Below, one piece after another: positions 47,601 to 59,120 of a stretch of 64,000 nucleotides of DNA (position 1 is its first letter; each line of letters opens with the position of its first letter). The position numbers and the translations under genes were made by a program. The stretch comes from Saxidomus purpurata (lineage: Eukaryota; Mollusca; Bivalvia; Venerida; Veneridae). The notes below the pieces were generated by a model that did not search any database, had not been told where the DNA came from, and was given only the letters and a program-made list of their open reading frames with translations. The stretch lies in the NCBI GenBank assembly GCA_022818135.1, contig JAFMSR010000018.1:36294375-36358374 (forward strand). The letters are read 5' to 3'.

Positions 47601-50600
47601 ATCTTGAATGGTTGCCCGAATAGGGAGTGAATTCCAACGCTACTACTTATGCTCTTTTACACTTCCGCCGAACTGAAGAAGGTCCGTAGTAGTTCGATAG
47701 TTTTCAAAAAATCGGCTTCTAAGAATCGATATCTATGCTTGGGTGCTTTTCGAATGAGCTTCCGTCGGTAATGGCCTGCCTTATTCCGGGCTTCGCCCTC
47801 GTGAATTCCGCCAGGCACATCACCTCCGGGAATGCTTCATTTCCCACATAATTAATTCTAATTACAGATAAAAACAAAAGATAAATATTTAGTGAATATT
47901 AAAAACATGAAGACGCAGTGAAGATACTTCATTAAATTTATTGTGTAGGCGGGTTACCTTTTACATTTTCCATGGCAAATATCGTGAATGTCTGTAGTAA
48001 TTTCAGATGTATAAACAGTTTTCTGAGATTCCAGAAATTGACTGTTAATTATGGTAAATTGCAAATGAAACTTTGTTCAACTTTGTACGAACATTCAAAC
48101 GTGTTGGTGGTGTTAGAGTATATTGAGCATTTAGTATATTATATATAAGTATATTTGCATAATGTCACTAATTCTACGTGTATTTTTCTAAATGCGTTTT
48201 AGTGCAAAGAAGTTATTTAGTGTTACGTCTTGTAAGAAGACAAGAAGGCGCTATGCGACAAAGAGAAAGTCAAAAGAAGTGCACAAAGTGAAGCACCAAA
48301 ATATAAAATCTAATAAACGAGGTACAATGTATTCAATGTGTTTCAGGCACATGCTCTCAGTTTATGATATAGCCAAGTTTCGCTAATAAGATCACTGAAT
48401 ATAAAAAACGATCCTCAATAATAAAACTAAACATATCAATTTCATAGTAAAAACGTCCAAGAAACAAGACAAATTTAATCATTAGACCACTTTATACCGG
48501 TCCAAAGAGTTGTCTTGTTACACAAAGTATATATATACTGTTATTCAGAATATACATAAGTTCTCCCGTGCTAATTTCATGTAGATATTAATGTTGTTAA
48601 GATCTACTACTATTAATGATGTTGTGTTTTCTGTAGTATGATCCAAACTCTAGGCATGCCTTTGTAACAAGCCCCTGGAGTATACGAGGGTTATGCGATT
48701 ACTCTATTTTCGAGTATTTAACTTCAACAGTAGTATGTTGTCAGTTTGTTTTTCTTGTTGTTGATTTTAGCTCTAATGCTTAACTACATCTTTGTCATAA
48801 AATATTTATAAACAGGGTATGTTTTAAAGCAACACGCCATTAATTAAGTCGCCACAATTTGGTGCATCTATCCAATAAAACTTCCTATTCGATGAGAACA
48901 TTTTAAAGAGCATTCTTAGAGTTACTCTCCTAAATGACTCTATGTTTAACGTATTTTCAATGTTATTTTCAGTGTTTAAGAAAAATCTACTTCTGGTGTG
49001 TTTTTTTTCGTTCATCAATGTGTAAAGCATCTTCCTTCCTGCCTTTCCATTCTTATTCCTTCCTATTGCTTAATTAAATAATGTCAGCAAACGACATATT
49101 TGTTCTTTGCTGGAAAGGCATGAAATAGATCTGTAATTAGTTATAATCAAATTACTTCTTTACATTTCTATCTATTTTGGTTCTTATTTATGCACTCAGT
49201 TAGTATAAAATAACGATATAATGCTCTCATAATTTTTTCATATTTATAATAACAAATATGATTGTATATAATCGTTATAAATATTTCGTACACATCATTT
49301 TACGAAACTAACGTTTCCTAACTCGTACTTAATTGTTTTCAAAGACTTTATAAGAAAAAATGGTCTCTTTCTGCATTGCTATTCTTGACAAATTAAAATT
49401 GGCCTTCAACAGTTACTCCTATGTAGAATTACCAGCATGTCTGTTTCTAGTTCTGTGCCGATAGCCACTCCTCTTCAGATCCTACAGACTACTGATTTTC
49501 AATTAGGATCTTGTAGCATTTCTGTCTACAATGCCTTTTTACGGATTATATATTTTCTGACATTTGTTGCTTTTAGGGAGAAATCAATATTTGGCTCTCA
49601 TCGCAGCAGTATAAAATTCGTTGCCATGGTTACTAATGCATTTTGTCTCTTAAATTCACCCTATGATAAAGCACCCAGCCATAAGAGATGCTTTTCTTTA
49701 CTTTTGTGTGCTTTAAAACCGCAATATATCAGTTTTCAAGCCAGAGCTAAGTGTTAAATTATCTCTTAGATGGAAAAACTAGAGCAGCGTTCCTAAAAGA
49801 CCAGACCAAAGTTTTTCTGTACAATAAAAGTTCCGAAAAAGCAGTTATTGCCTTTATATTTACTCCAGCAGAAGTAGACAAAAGATTGCCAACATCAAAC
49901 AGACTCTATGTACAGAAGATGCTCATTAGCGTTTGTAATATTCCTGCAGAAATGGACAAAACAAAGGAATATACAGAACCAATTAATGCATGATACTGCC
50001 TGCGAAAATGACAAAACCTTTGATTAAATCTAAACCGTATCAGAAATATTGAAATGAAGTGTAAGACACTTTCACTAGATTAAAGAGCTCGATGCTTATG
50101 AAATAATTGGATCTTGCTTTTTTACTGAACCAGTTCGGATTTAATTGATAGTCATTTATCATCACTCATTATCGTAAAAACATTTAACTTGGACAGTTCC
50201 ATTCAGAGTACAAAGGGGTGTGGACTGAACCTTTACTTTTTTAATAACGGCTAGTGCAGATAATGGTTAGAATACAATGGTGTGCAGTCTTCTAATGACC
50301 TTCAACAGAGTCACTTGACGCTTATTGGATAAGATTTATTTAAAAGCCTGCCAACAAAACACAAAGCATTAGCAACTTTTATATTTACTTCATCGATGAA
50401 AACGCGTCTTGTTAGAGCTACCGTGTTTATTACCAAGTCTTGAAGTAAGCCTACTTATACCGGATTTAAGTTGTCGGCAACTGTGGCCATCAAAGTATCT
50501 TCGGAGTAAAACTGAATCCCTTTCTTGTTTCATTCAGATTCAAGTCTAAATTCGAAAAAAGAGGCTACTGGATTATTAACCATTTTAAGGCTGGATTTAT

Positions 50601-50928
50601 TCCGATTAACTTTAATATACCTTCTAACTAGTGACAACAAACAGCAAGTCAGAATAGATAACATGTGACTTATACCCTATCACTTGTTACAACAAAATAC
50701 TGAATATAAACACCATCTAAGGATACACAATTTGATTTATAAATTTTGCAATCTCCGAGTAAAGGTATACCTTTATACTCAAAACAAAATATTGCAAATA
50801 AACATCAAGCCAGAACTAGAGCTATCACTAAATGTGATTAATACCCCCAAAAGACTGCTTTATAAACTGAAGAAGTTCGTAGTAACATAATACCTTGCAA
50901 ACAAACTAAAAAGAGATATTGTTCTTGG
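44641..50928. other. Long AT-rich stretch without a recognisable gene
   Basis: ORFs of 60-106 codons occur (for example 49,437-49,757 and 47,089-47,304), but none has a domain, a conserved motif or well-placed splice sites. CTGACGTCT and a diverged inverted partner lie near 47,423 and 47,507. Between 49,860 and 50,025 the motif GCAGAA.TGGACAAAA recurs three times at irregular spacing. At 50,630-50,800, words like TGCAAATAAACATCAAG match the degenerate repeats at 53,405-54,030. There is nothing I can call a gene. Confidence 0.45.
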
Positions 50929-52045
50929 CAATAACTCTGTAATTTGTCAAGATAGAGTTATGGTTCTTGTACACTGCACTTCCTCTCAATGTGCTTGACC
51001 ATTGTATGAAGTTGTATTGAATTCCAACCAGTAGTTTTCAAGTTATGCTCCGGACAAGGAAAAGTAACAAAGGGCAATAACTCTAAAATTAGTCAAGATG
51101 GAGTTAGGGTTCTTGTGCACTGCACTTCCTCTCAATGTGCTTGACCATTGTATGAAGTTGTATTGAATTCCAACCAGTAGTTTTCAAGTTATGCTCTGGA
51201 CAAGGAAAACTAACAAAGGGCAATAACTCTGTAATTAGTCAAGATGGAGTTATAGTTCTTGTGCACTGCACTTCCTCTCAATGTGCTTGACCATTGTATG
51301 AAGTTGTATTGAATTCCAACTTGTAGTTTTCAAGTTATGCTTTGGACAAGGAAAACTAACAAAGGGCAATAACTCAGTAAATACTAAAGATAGAGTTATG
51401 GTTCTTGTGCACTGCACTTCCTCTGAGTTTGCTTGATCATTGTATGAAATTGTATTGAATTCCAACCTTTAGTTTTCAAGTTATGCTCCGGACAAGGAAA
51501 ACTAACAAAGGGAAATAACTCTGAAATTAGTCAAGATGGAGTTATGGTTCTTGTACACTGCACTTCCTCTCAATGTGCTTAAACATTGAATGAAGTTGTA
51601 TTGAATTCCAACCAGTAGTTTTCAAGTTATGCTCTGGACAAGGAAAAGTAAAAAAGGGCAATAACTCTAAAATTAGTCAAGATGGAGTTATGGTTCTTGT
51701 GCACTGCACTTCCTCTCAATGTGCTTGACCATTGTATGAAGTTGTATTGAATTCCAACCAGTAGTTTTCAAGTTATGCTCCGGACAAGGAAAAGTAACAA
51801 AGGGCAATAACTCTGTAATTAGTCAAGATGGAGTTATAGTTCTTGTGCACTGCACTTCCTCTCAATGTGTTTGACCATTGTATGAAGTTGTATTGAATTC
51901 CAACTAGTAGTTTTCAAGTTATGCTCCGGACAAGGAAAATGCAACAGACCGCCCGACCGACCGACCGACCGACCAACCGACCGACCAACCACCGGGTGAC
52001 TCCTATATACCCCCCTAAACTTCGTTTTGGGGGTATAATAAAGAA
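50929..52045. repeat. 146-bp tandem core element with GACC tail and hairpin
   Basis: Seven copies of a 146-bp unit are present (starts of CAATAACTCT at 50,929, 51,075, 51,221, 51,367, 51,513, 51,659 and 51,805). Each contains AGTCAAGATGGAGTTATGGT, TGCACTGCACTTCCTCTCAA and GTTATGCTCCGGACAAGG. A GACC tetranucleotide tract follows (51,947-51,990), then a hairpin (TATACCCCC 52,006-52,014 paired with GGGGGTATA 52,029-52,037). The layout of tandem core, tetranucleotide tail and 3' hairpin matches pearl-like non-autonomous elements of bivalves. Comparison with block A places its right edge near 52,046. Confidence 0.9.
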
Positions 52046-53400
52046 AATGGCTTAAAAACAATTTAAATGTGGGGCAGGGGACCAGACAAACCTGTGTATT
52101 AACAGTAGGGGTCTTAGTCAGTAATAAATTAGCATCTGTTTCTTATAATCAACTATTGTATAATTATTATGACAGTAGGTAAAGGTTGATAAATGATGCA
52201 CAAAATTAAATAGAGTTAAGAAACTCTAATTTCAAAAAGGGTGGGGGGTGGAAGGAAATCAACATTTTACTTGTGCTTTTTGATACACATCTTAAATATA
52301 TAACACATTTTTTTCATTTAAGTGCTAGAGACGTACTGTACTTGTTTTAAAAATCGAAAAAAAAAATCGTTTTAAGACAGTTTTATGGATTACAAACATT
52401 TAAGAAAATCTGCATTTCATTTTATATCTTTCATAAACACAACTTTTAACTTTGATAAACCTATTAAGTAAATATTAATTTTCTGCAATTATAATGTGTT
52501 CAAGGTATCTTTGCCTGTGAAATCACATGCATAATATCGAAGTAACTGTTTTTATGATGAAAAAAATAGTTTCCTTGTTGGATAAGAAACTACATGCAAT
52601 TTCTTTTAAATCAACAACAGGAAATAAGAAATAAACCCCCAACCCCCCCCCGAAATGCGGCAATGCCGCCAAACCAGATTTTCAACCGCGCCTGTAGAAA
52701 TTCTAGAATTTAATAATACATTTATTAAAAAAACAAGTTACAAAGTAGACATGAAATAATATATCATATCTTTTTTAAATTACCTCCAAAGATGATATGA
52801 CCTTTGACTGCCAAATCAAGTTAAAATCATGTAAACAGGTTTTCAATGTTAATGTCACTGTGACCTTGACCTTGGAGCCGCCATGCGGAACTGCGTTCTG
52901 CACGTCATCTTGATGTGGTAAACATTTGTCTGAAGTTTCTCAAAATTCTTCAAAAGGGTTGAAGAGTTACAGAGCGGACGGATTTTCAATGCTTAATGTC
53001 ACTGTGACCTTGACCTTGGAGCCCCCCCCCCATGCAAACATGCGTTCTGCACGTCCTTGATGTGGTAAACATTTGTCTGAAGTTTCATCAAAATTCTCCA
53101 AAGGGTGGAGAGTTACAGCGGACACAATTTCGTTTGACGCCCGCCCATCCGCCCATCCGCCCGCCCCCCCCATACCCCAATCTAATAACCAGGATTTTCA
53201 AAATTGAAAACCTGGTAAATAAACCAGTTATCTATACATATCTATAAAATTTATTGTCTTATTATTGGACTAAATGTCCATAAAAACACATAATCACACA
53301 AGGTCTTATCTAATAAGGGGCATAAAACAATAAGTGGATTAGACCTCCTGCGGTCGGGGGGGGGGGTCACTTTTGAAGGCGTTTTTAATTGTCTTTAGTA
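52046..53400. repeat. Paralogous block B (matches 39,205-40,020)
   Basis: Matches to block A appear in the same order on both sides of an inserted element at 52,637-53,216. They include AAATGGCTT, GACCAGACAAACCTGTGTATT, AGCATCTGTTTCTTA, TTTGATAAACCTATTAA, ATTAATTTTCTGCAA, ACAGGAAATAAG, AAATAAACCAGTTATCT and TCTTATCTAATAAGGGGC. Divergence is high. It ends near a G-run (53,357-53,366), where block A has TTTGGGGGCGAG. Confidence 0.65.
52637..53216. mobile_element. 580-bp insertion with 8-bp target duplication
   Basis: AAATAAAC flanks the segment at 52,629-52,636 and 53,217-53,224. The paralogous site at about 39,880-39,890 has the sequence once, without the insert. The element begins C-rich with a hairpin (GCGGC AAT GCCGC). 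It contains two copies, about 145 bp apart, of a unit with GTCACTGTGACCTTGACCTT and GATGTGGTAAACATTTGTCTG, then a CCGCCCAT-type tail. It ends in a hairpin (AACCAGGATTTTCAA paired with TTGAAAACCTGGT). It is a non-autonomous bivalve interspersed element of uncertain class; an 8-bp duplication argues against Helitron. Confidence 0.75.
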
Positions 53401-53404
53401 ACAA

Positions 53405-54030
53405 CAAATGACTGCAAATAAACAACCAAGTCAGAATAAACATAAACAAGAATACTTGCAATCTTTCACTCTTAACAATAGATTGCAAATAAACATCAGA
53501 CAAAGTCAGACAGTATAAACAATACGACTTTGGTCTTCCATTCGTAATATCACAATATTGCCAAAAAAACGACAAGTTGTGGTAGCCTTACGACAAAATG
53601 ATGACGATAAACTTTTAAAAAATAACAGCCTAACCTGCTTTTAGTTGTATGTTATACACACATAGATGTACAGTACAACCTCTCTACAACAACACCAAAG
53701 GGAACATCAATTTTTTGTTGTTGATGAGAGTTGTTGCTCTATGGATGTTAATGTGTTCAGATATAACTGCTTTGGGAAATAAAACACCAGCCTTTGTATA
53801 GAGATTTTTGCTCTTCGGAGGTGTTGTTTCGAGAGGTTGGACTGTACTGCAAATAAACATAAAGTCAAGATAGACATTCTGACTTGGCCTCTCAACACTG
53901 GCAACAATGTAAATAAACTGCAAATGAACAACAAGTCAAGATAGCACACACAGACAATTTGATTTTAACTCTTCTATTAGACAATTTCATTAGTGACAAT
54001 GATATACTGCAAATTAACGTTACAAGGTAA
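53405..54030. repeat. Degenerate repeats with TGCAAATAAACA.CAAGTCA
   Basis: The motif TGCAAATAAACAACAAGTCA followed by GATAGACA-like bases recurs at about 53,413, 53,481, 53,848, 53,925 and, worn, 54,010. Spacing is about 70-80 bp apart from the interval holding a small transposon. Related words lie at 50,632 and 50,794. It is an old tandem array. Confidence 0.6.
53671..53844. mobile_element. 174-bp MITE with TA target duplication
   Basis: The left end reads CAGTACAACCTCTCTACAAC and the right end, inverted, CAGTCCAACCTCTCGAAAC, giving about 26-bp terminal inverted repeats ending in AACACC. TA flanks both sides (53,669-53,670 and 53,845-53,846). Ends starting CAGT with a TA duplication fit the Tc1/mariner superfamily, pogo/Tigger side. 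There is no coding capacity, so it is a non-autonomous miniature element. It interrupts the degenerate TGCAAATAAACA array. Confidence 0.85.
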
Positions 54031-54513
54031 TTTACAAGTTTATTTTCAGTTAACTCAGACCATGCAATAGACGACAACATGAGTTACCTATGTGTAAGAA
54101 CGGTAAATTAATTGGTTTGATACAAGTACACATTTTATATCAACATACAAGTCATTAGCATCTCGTGATAACCATGTGTTGCAAACATAATATCGAATAT
54201 TGATTTACCGAAGTTGTTAAATGGCAAAAAAACCCACAGATTTAAGTAATTAAAGTTAGTTGTGATACCTAATCTGCTCGAGTAATTCAGTTTACTGGTC
54301 ATCATATTGTATTTAATGGTAGTTGCTCACGTGCCTTGTTCGTTGTATAAGTAACAGCTGATAGATAAATACATAACATAACATATATTTGATTTGGCAT
54401 AACATGACATTAACATTTATAGCAAGTTACAAAATAATGCATACATGTGTGGAGCAATTAAGTTACAACATTTGTATACATTTGGAATCTAAACCAATAA
54501 AATAAAAGCTGCG

Positions 54514-54551
54514 ATGATACTTTGTTTCACTTTCTTGATCGTCTTTGTACA
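54514..54551 (+). other. Candidate first coding exon encoding a signal peptide (speculative)
   Basis: ATG at 54,514 opens MILCFTFLIVFV, a hydrophobic run of the kind that starts a secreted protein. The frame meets GTAAGT (54,552-54,557), a consensus splice donor, immediately after two bases of the next codon. Upstream are ACCAATAAAATAAAAG, with CCAAT- and TATA-like words. Short hydrophobic runs occur by chance in AT-rich DNA, and no second exon was found, so confidence is low. Confidence 0.15.
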
Positions 54552-54610
54552 GTAAGTATTTACAATAAGTGTTGCTATAAGCATAATTGTATGTTTTATG
54601 CAATAAACTT

Positions 54611-54640
54611 GTTGTATTGTATTGTATTGTAGTGTATTGT
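54611..54640. repeat. (TTGTA)n microsatellite
   Basis: There are about six imperfect TTGTA/GTATTG pentamers. It has no wider context of interest. Confidence 0.85.
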
Positions 54641-55701
54641 TTAACATTCTAGAGACCACATAATTGATTTGGATACATGCATCAGCTCAGAAGGGGTGGT
54701 GTATTAAACGTTACGTTACAAAAATTTGGTATAAGGGGTAACCCCTAGCTTTAAGTCTTATTTAAAATGCTGATCTATAAGTCAGTGTCCTGAAGTGGAT
54801 CTACGCCAATAGATAGTTACACTTGACGCCAATACCGAATCTATAAATGCAGACAAAATCTACATTAATATCTAACATACATATGTGCACATTGAGAAAG
54901 TGGTACAACTATAATAAATTATTCTATTTAAAGTAACAATTACTATGTACTGTCTTACTTGTACAAGTGTCCATATATTTTTTCGAAACTGGGTAAGAAA
55001 AAAAAGATGATTATTTTATTGTTTGATATCTTGCTTCCAGCTGAATCTAACTGAAGTCTTCGAACCCTGTATCCAAATGAACAGATAACAGGCTGTTACA
55101 TAAACTTAGCCTCAGGCGAACGAAATCTAGTATCTTTTCGCTGAATCTGACATCACGTGGTGACACAATATACAATCTAATTACAATTTAAAAAACATAT
55201 TGAACTGATGCTCGTTTCTCTTTTATTATTATTCGAAGCCATTAACAATATTTAAAGCGTTTGCGGTTTGTAAAAGATACATATATAAGTTATATTATGA
55301 CAATAAAAACAAACGAACTCTTCAAAGTAAAGAAACACTCTCTGCAGTGGAAAAAGATGTCATCTCAGTGGTTAGCATGTTCCTTTGTTAAAGGAAGGGT
55401 TAAGTTCGATCAACAATTTATCAAATTAAATAAAACTTGATATGATCTGTATTATTATTTTGTCAATATTATAGGTAGGCCGTAAGTCTTGTAAGAATTA
55501 TTGCACGACCCTTACCGTACGTAAGACATAAGGAAATATTGGCAACCCATTTCAGATCACAAGACATGAAATAATAATTTAAAAAGTGCATCTAACAAAC
55601 TTGGAAGTTTTACAATATAAAAATAAAACATGAATATACATTTTACTATGTCGTAAAAAAGTTAAGGAAATCTACTGAATTGAAAGAGAAAACATTGAAA
55701 G

Positions 55702-55786
55702 AGGAAACAATGAATAAATCCTAGGAAACAATGATTTAATCCTAGTAAATAATGGATTAATCCTAGGAAATAATGAAAACTAATCC
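55702..55786. repeat. 21-bp x 4 tandem repeat
   Basis: The unit AGGAAACAATGATTTAATCCT is repeated four times with a few substitutions (TAGTAAATAATGGATTAATCC and similar). It contains CCTAGG at three unit junctions or near-matches to it. Confidence 0.85.
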
Positions 55787-55954
55787 AAGATGAGGATTTG
55801 TTTTTGTTTTGACGTGTTGTTAAGTTTTCTCGAAACTTGCCTAAAACTTAATAAAAGTAGGAACTTCCCGTGTAAAGATAAAAAATATAACACAACGAAT
55901 ATAGGTTTAAAAGAGGGCAACTCAATAAACACAGCATCAAAGTAAATGACCAAA

Positions 55955-56440
55955 CAGGAACCTAGGAACCTTCGCTCCCGGTCGAAAGCTCTCCCGACTA
56001 AACTAACCGGCCGCTTACACATTTCTCCCCAATTGCAATCACGTCTGTACCCCGACATCTGCATCAGGAAAACACACTTAACCCTTGTTTCTCTAACCAA
56101 ATATGTTCCTCGTAATATTGACCGTTATTCACTAGTCGGGACAGAATAGTTACTCTACACTCATAATTAACATTAGTTTGGAGGTAACAGCATATTATGT
56201 CGATATATATGTTATGTCGATATATATGAAGTATTTACGTACTAAAATTATAAAACCATTCATGAAATATTGAAAACGCAAGTGTATTTTAATTATTGAG
56301 CTTCTTCGTGCAGTATTATCCAATTAAATGTGCCTTTCAAAGTACATTTTTCAATCAAAAAAATGCCATAAATTCTACTTGTCATGTCATTGGCAGTTGA
56401 AAGAACACTCAGACAAAAGCCTCGCCGAAAAACAAAACTA
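55955..56440 (+). repeat. Dispersed element with tRNA-like part, copy 2
   Basis: It matches 44,185-44,605 in order: GGAACCTTCGCT, CTCTCCCGACTAAACTAACC, GCATCAGGAAAA, CTTAACCCTTGTTTCTC, AGTTTGGAGGTAACAGCATATTATG, ATTATAAAACCATTCATGAA, TTATCCAATTAAA and GTCATTGGCAGTTGAAAG. The left part of copy 1 (to about 44,180) is not recognisable here. A 20-bp stretch TTATGTCGATATATATG is tandemly doubled near 56,194-56,228. Confidence 0.7.
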
Positions 56441-58007
56441 AAATATGTTTAAAAATACCAGAACGAAACAGAATTTTACTTCCATAAATACATATGAGAT
56501 ATTCACCACCAACAATTGTACATGCATAAAGCGTTTATGAGCCATTCTGGAATAATATTAGTATATCTGATCAAAACAGTCATGTTATAGACAGAATATT
56601 ACCCTACACTTTTATAACATCTAATAAACGAGAAATAAATTGTGATTTCCCAAGTTTGCACATACAAGTTAAAATTCTAAATAAAAAATAGTGTTGTCTT
56701 GATTTATAAGATATGTAAACTTTAGTCGGAAATCCGTAGTGACATCAAATAAATTTACTTCCTCAACGTCAAAGTAGTATATTCTCTTCGTTATGGTGTA
56801 CCGTAAATCACATGGGAACATAAGCATTAAACATCCTCTGAAAACTACCCACCTCTTTAATATTGTAACAATAGCAAACAAGTTAAAACCTGCATAAGAA
56901 TCTATAAAATTACTTTTCGTTAAAATAATATATATGTATTAAGCAAATTACTTGAGGATTTGACCAGAGTTCGTGCCCAAAAGGGACCCTATCTATACGG
57001 GTTCAGCCATTTCCAAGGCGGATGCATTGTTTTCTACTTGTAAGATACGGTCTTTAAAAGATTATCTGAAAGACTATAAGTGCTATGGGCAGCAAATTTA
57101 AAGAACAACAGATCATTGGAAAGGCAAAATAAGGCAAATGTATAGTTTTCATACAGTTTCTCTTCCAAATTTTAGTTAGTTTCAAACCTAAAATCCTAAA
57201 GCTGAACGGCATTGATTAAAAGGGTTATTATATATTATTTCTATGTTTTAAATAATTCTGATTCAGTAGTGTACCTTTCAAAATGTTTAGATGTAGTGAA
57301 ATTTAACGTCTCTACATGAAACTCTATATTCTATTTACAATTGTAGCGAGAGCTCCACCAGTTACATTACACATCTAAACCATCAATAACCTTTGCTTTT
57401 TCATTGAGCTTTGTTTATTTACAATTATTTCAGGAACGGAACAATTAAAATAATATTGCAGTGAGTCAGTCTTCGGCAGTTTTAACAATGCTTGGGTGAG
57501 CTGGACTAGCTGATTTATTTCAATTGGTGAAAATGTCGCAGACATTATCCGAGTTAACTATACAACAAGCTAATGTATCTCTCTTAAATCTACTCCTCTT
57601 TCATCTATTCGACACGGAACCTGATTTTTATTTTACATACAAATAGTCAAATAGTATTTGTTCAAAATATGCAAACAGATTTTGTTGAAAACGTTACATA
57701 TTAAAACCAAATTTAAAAGTAACTAAATGAATACAATTCAAGGCCGCATATATCAACCGACTGTTATACACATTTATATTAAATTTTGAGACAGTCTTGA
57801 AAGAAAACGATAAAAGAAATAGCGATGCAAAATTTAGAAAATAAATCGTATATAAGCGACTAAGATAACAGTTTGATAGAATTTATGAAAAAAAACAAAA
57901 GCACAGAAAATAAAAGTACATGACCATTTTGTCTATCATTAAGGGACTGTAGCTAAAATATTGCACACAACATAAAAATTAAAGCTCCGTGATTTTAATA
58001 AATAATA
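56441..58007. other. AT-rich unique DNA
   Basis: No gene, RNA or repeat was recognised. ORFs are short and of random composition. Confidence 0.4.
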
Positions 58008-59120
58008 CTAGATGGGTGTTCAGTAGAACACTTGTGTCGCCCTCTTATGCTTTGTCAGAATAACCAACAATTTTGTGACAAAATCTAAGTGTAAAAAGGG
58101 GCATAACTCTGTCAAATATGACATTGACCAACAAACTTTGGCGGCATCATGACCCTTATGTCATAAGCAATACAATTTGAAAGTTTGATGAGGAAATCTT
58201 AAGAAATGGCAAAGTTATAGCCAGCATTAAGTTTTCGTGACAAAATCTAAGTACAAAAAGGGGCATAACTCTGTCAAATAAGACCTTGACCTACAAAATC
58301 TGGCGGCATCACAACCCTTTTGACATAAGCAATATAATTTGAAAGTTTGATAAAGAAATCTTAAGAAATGGCAAAGTTATTGCAAAAATCTAAGTATATA
58401 AAGGGGCATAACTCTGTCAAATATGACCTTGACCTACAAACTCTGGCGGCATCACGACCCTTATGTCATAAGCAATGCAATTTGAAAGTTTGATGAAGAA
58501 ATCTTAAGAAATGGCAAAGTTATAGCCAACGTTAAGTTTTCGTGACAAAATCTAAGTACAAAAAGGGGCATAACTCTGTCAAATATGACCTTGACCTACA
58601 AAATTTGGCGGCATCAAAACCCTTTTGACATAAGTAATACAATTTAAAGTTTGATAAAGAAATCTTAAGAAATAGCGAAGTTATAGCAAAAATCTAAGTA
58701 TAAAAAGGGGCATAACTCTGTCAAATATGACCTTGACCTACACAATTTGGCGGCATCACGACCCTTATGTCATAAGCAATACAATTTGAAAGTTTGATGA
58801 AGAAATCTTAAGAAATGGCAAAGTTATAGCCAACGTTAAGTTTTCATGACAAAATCTTAGTACAAAAAGGGGCATAACTCTGTCAAATATGACCTTGACC
58901 TACAAAGTTTGGTGGCATCATGACCCTATTGTCATAAGCAATACAATTGTAAAGTTTGATGAAGAAATCTTAAGAAATGGCAAAGTTATAGCCAACGTTA
59001 AGTTTGTGTGACGGACGGCCCCACCGGACCGACGGACAAAGCGATCCCTATGTACCCCTTTCCCTCCCCCCCCCCCCTCCGAAAGGGCGACACAAAAATT
59101 ATGGCATACATTTCGTGATG
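58008..59120 (-). mobile_element. Helitron-like non-autonomous element with alternating core units
   Basis: Perfect 12-bp inverted repeats TTGTGTCGCCCT (58,032-58,043) and AGGGCGACACAA (59,084-59,095) bound a tandem core. Next to the left one is a hairpin GTGTTC-AGTA-GAACAC (58,016-58,031). Read on the minus strand, the hairpin is followed by CCATCTAG and then T, the 3' signature of Helitrons (hairpin, CTRR, insertion before T). The 5' end (an A then TC) may be at 59,117 or nearby but is not certain. The core has six units of GGGGCATAACTCTGTCAAAT alternating 162 and 143 bp, then a GACGG/GACC tail. No Rep/helicase is encoded. Confidence 0.75.

Larger units (their letters stand above)
54031..55701. 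other. AT-rich DNA, one candidate first exon, no proven gene
   Basis: This holds a TTGTA microsatellite and the possible signal-peptide exon at 54,514-54,551, both listed separately. Otherwise nothing is recognised. Confidence 0.4.

Noticed and set aside
49437..49757. 106-codon ORF
   Set aside because: It has no domain, no signal peptide and composition typical of chance ORFs; splice sites were not convincing.
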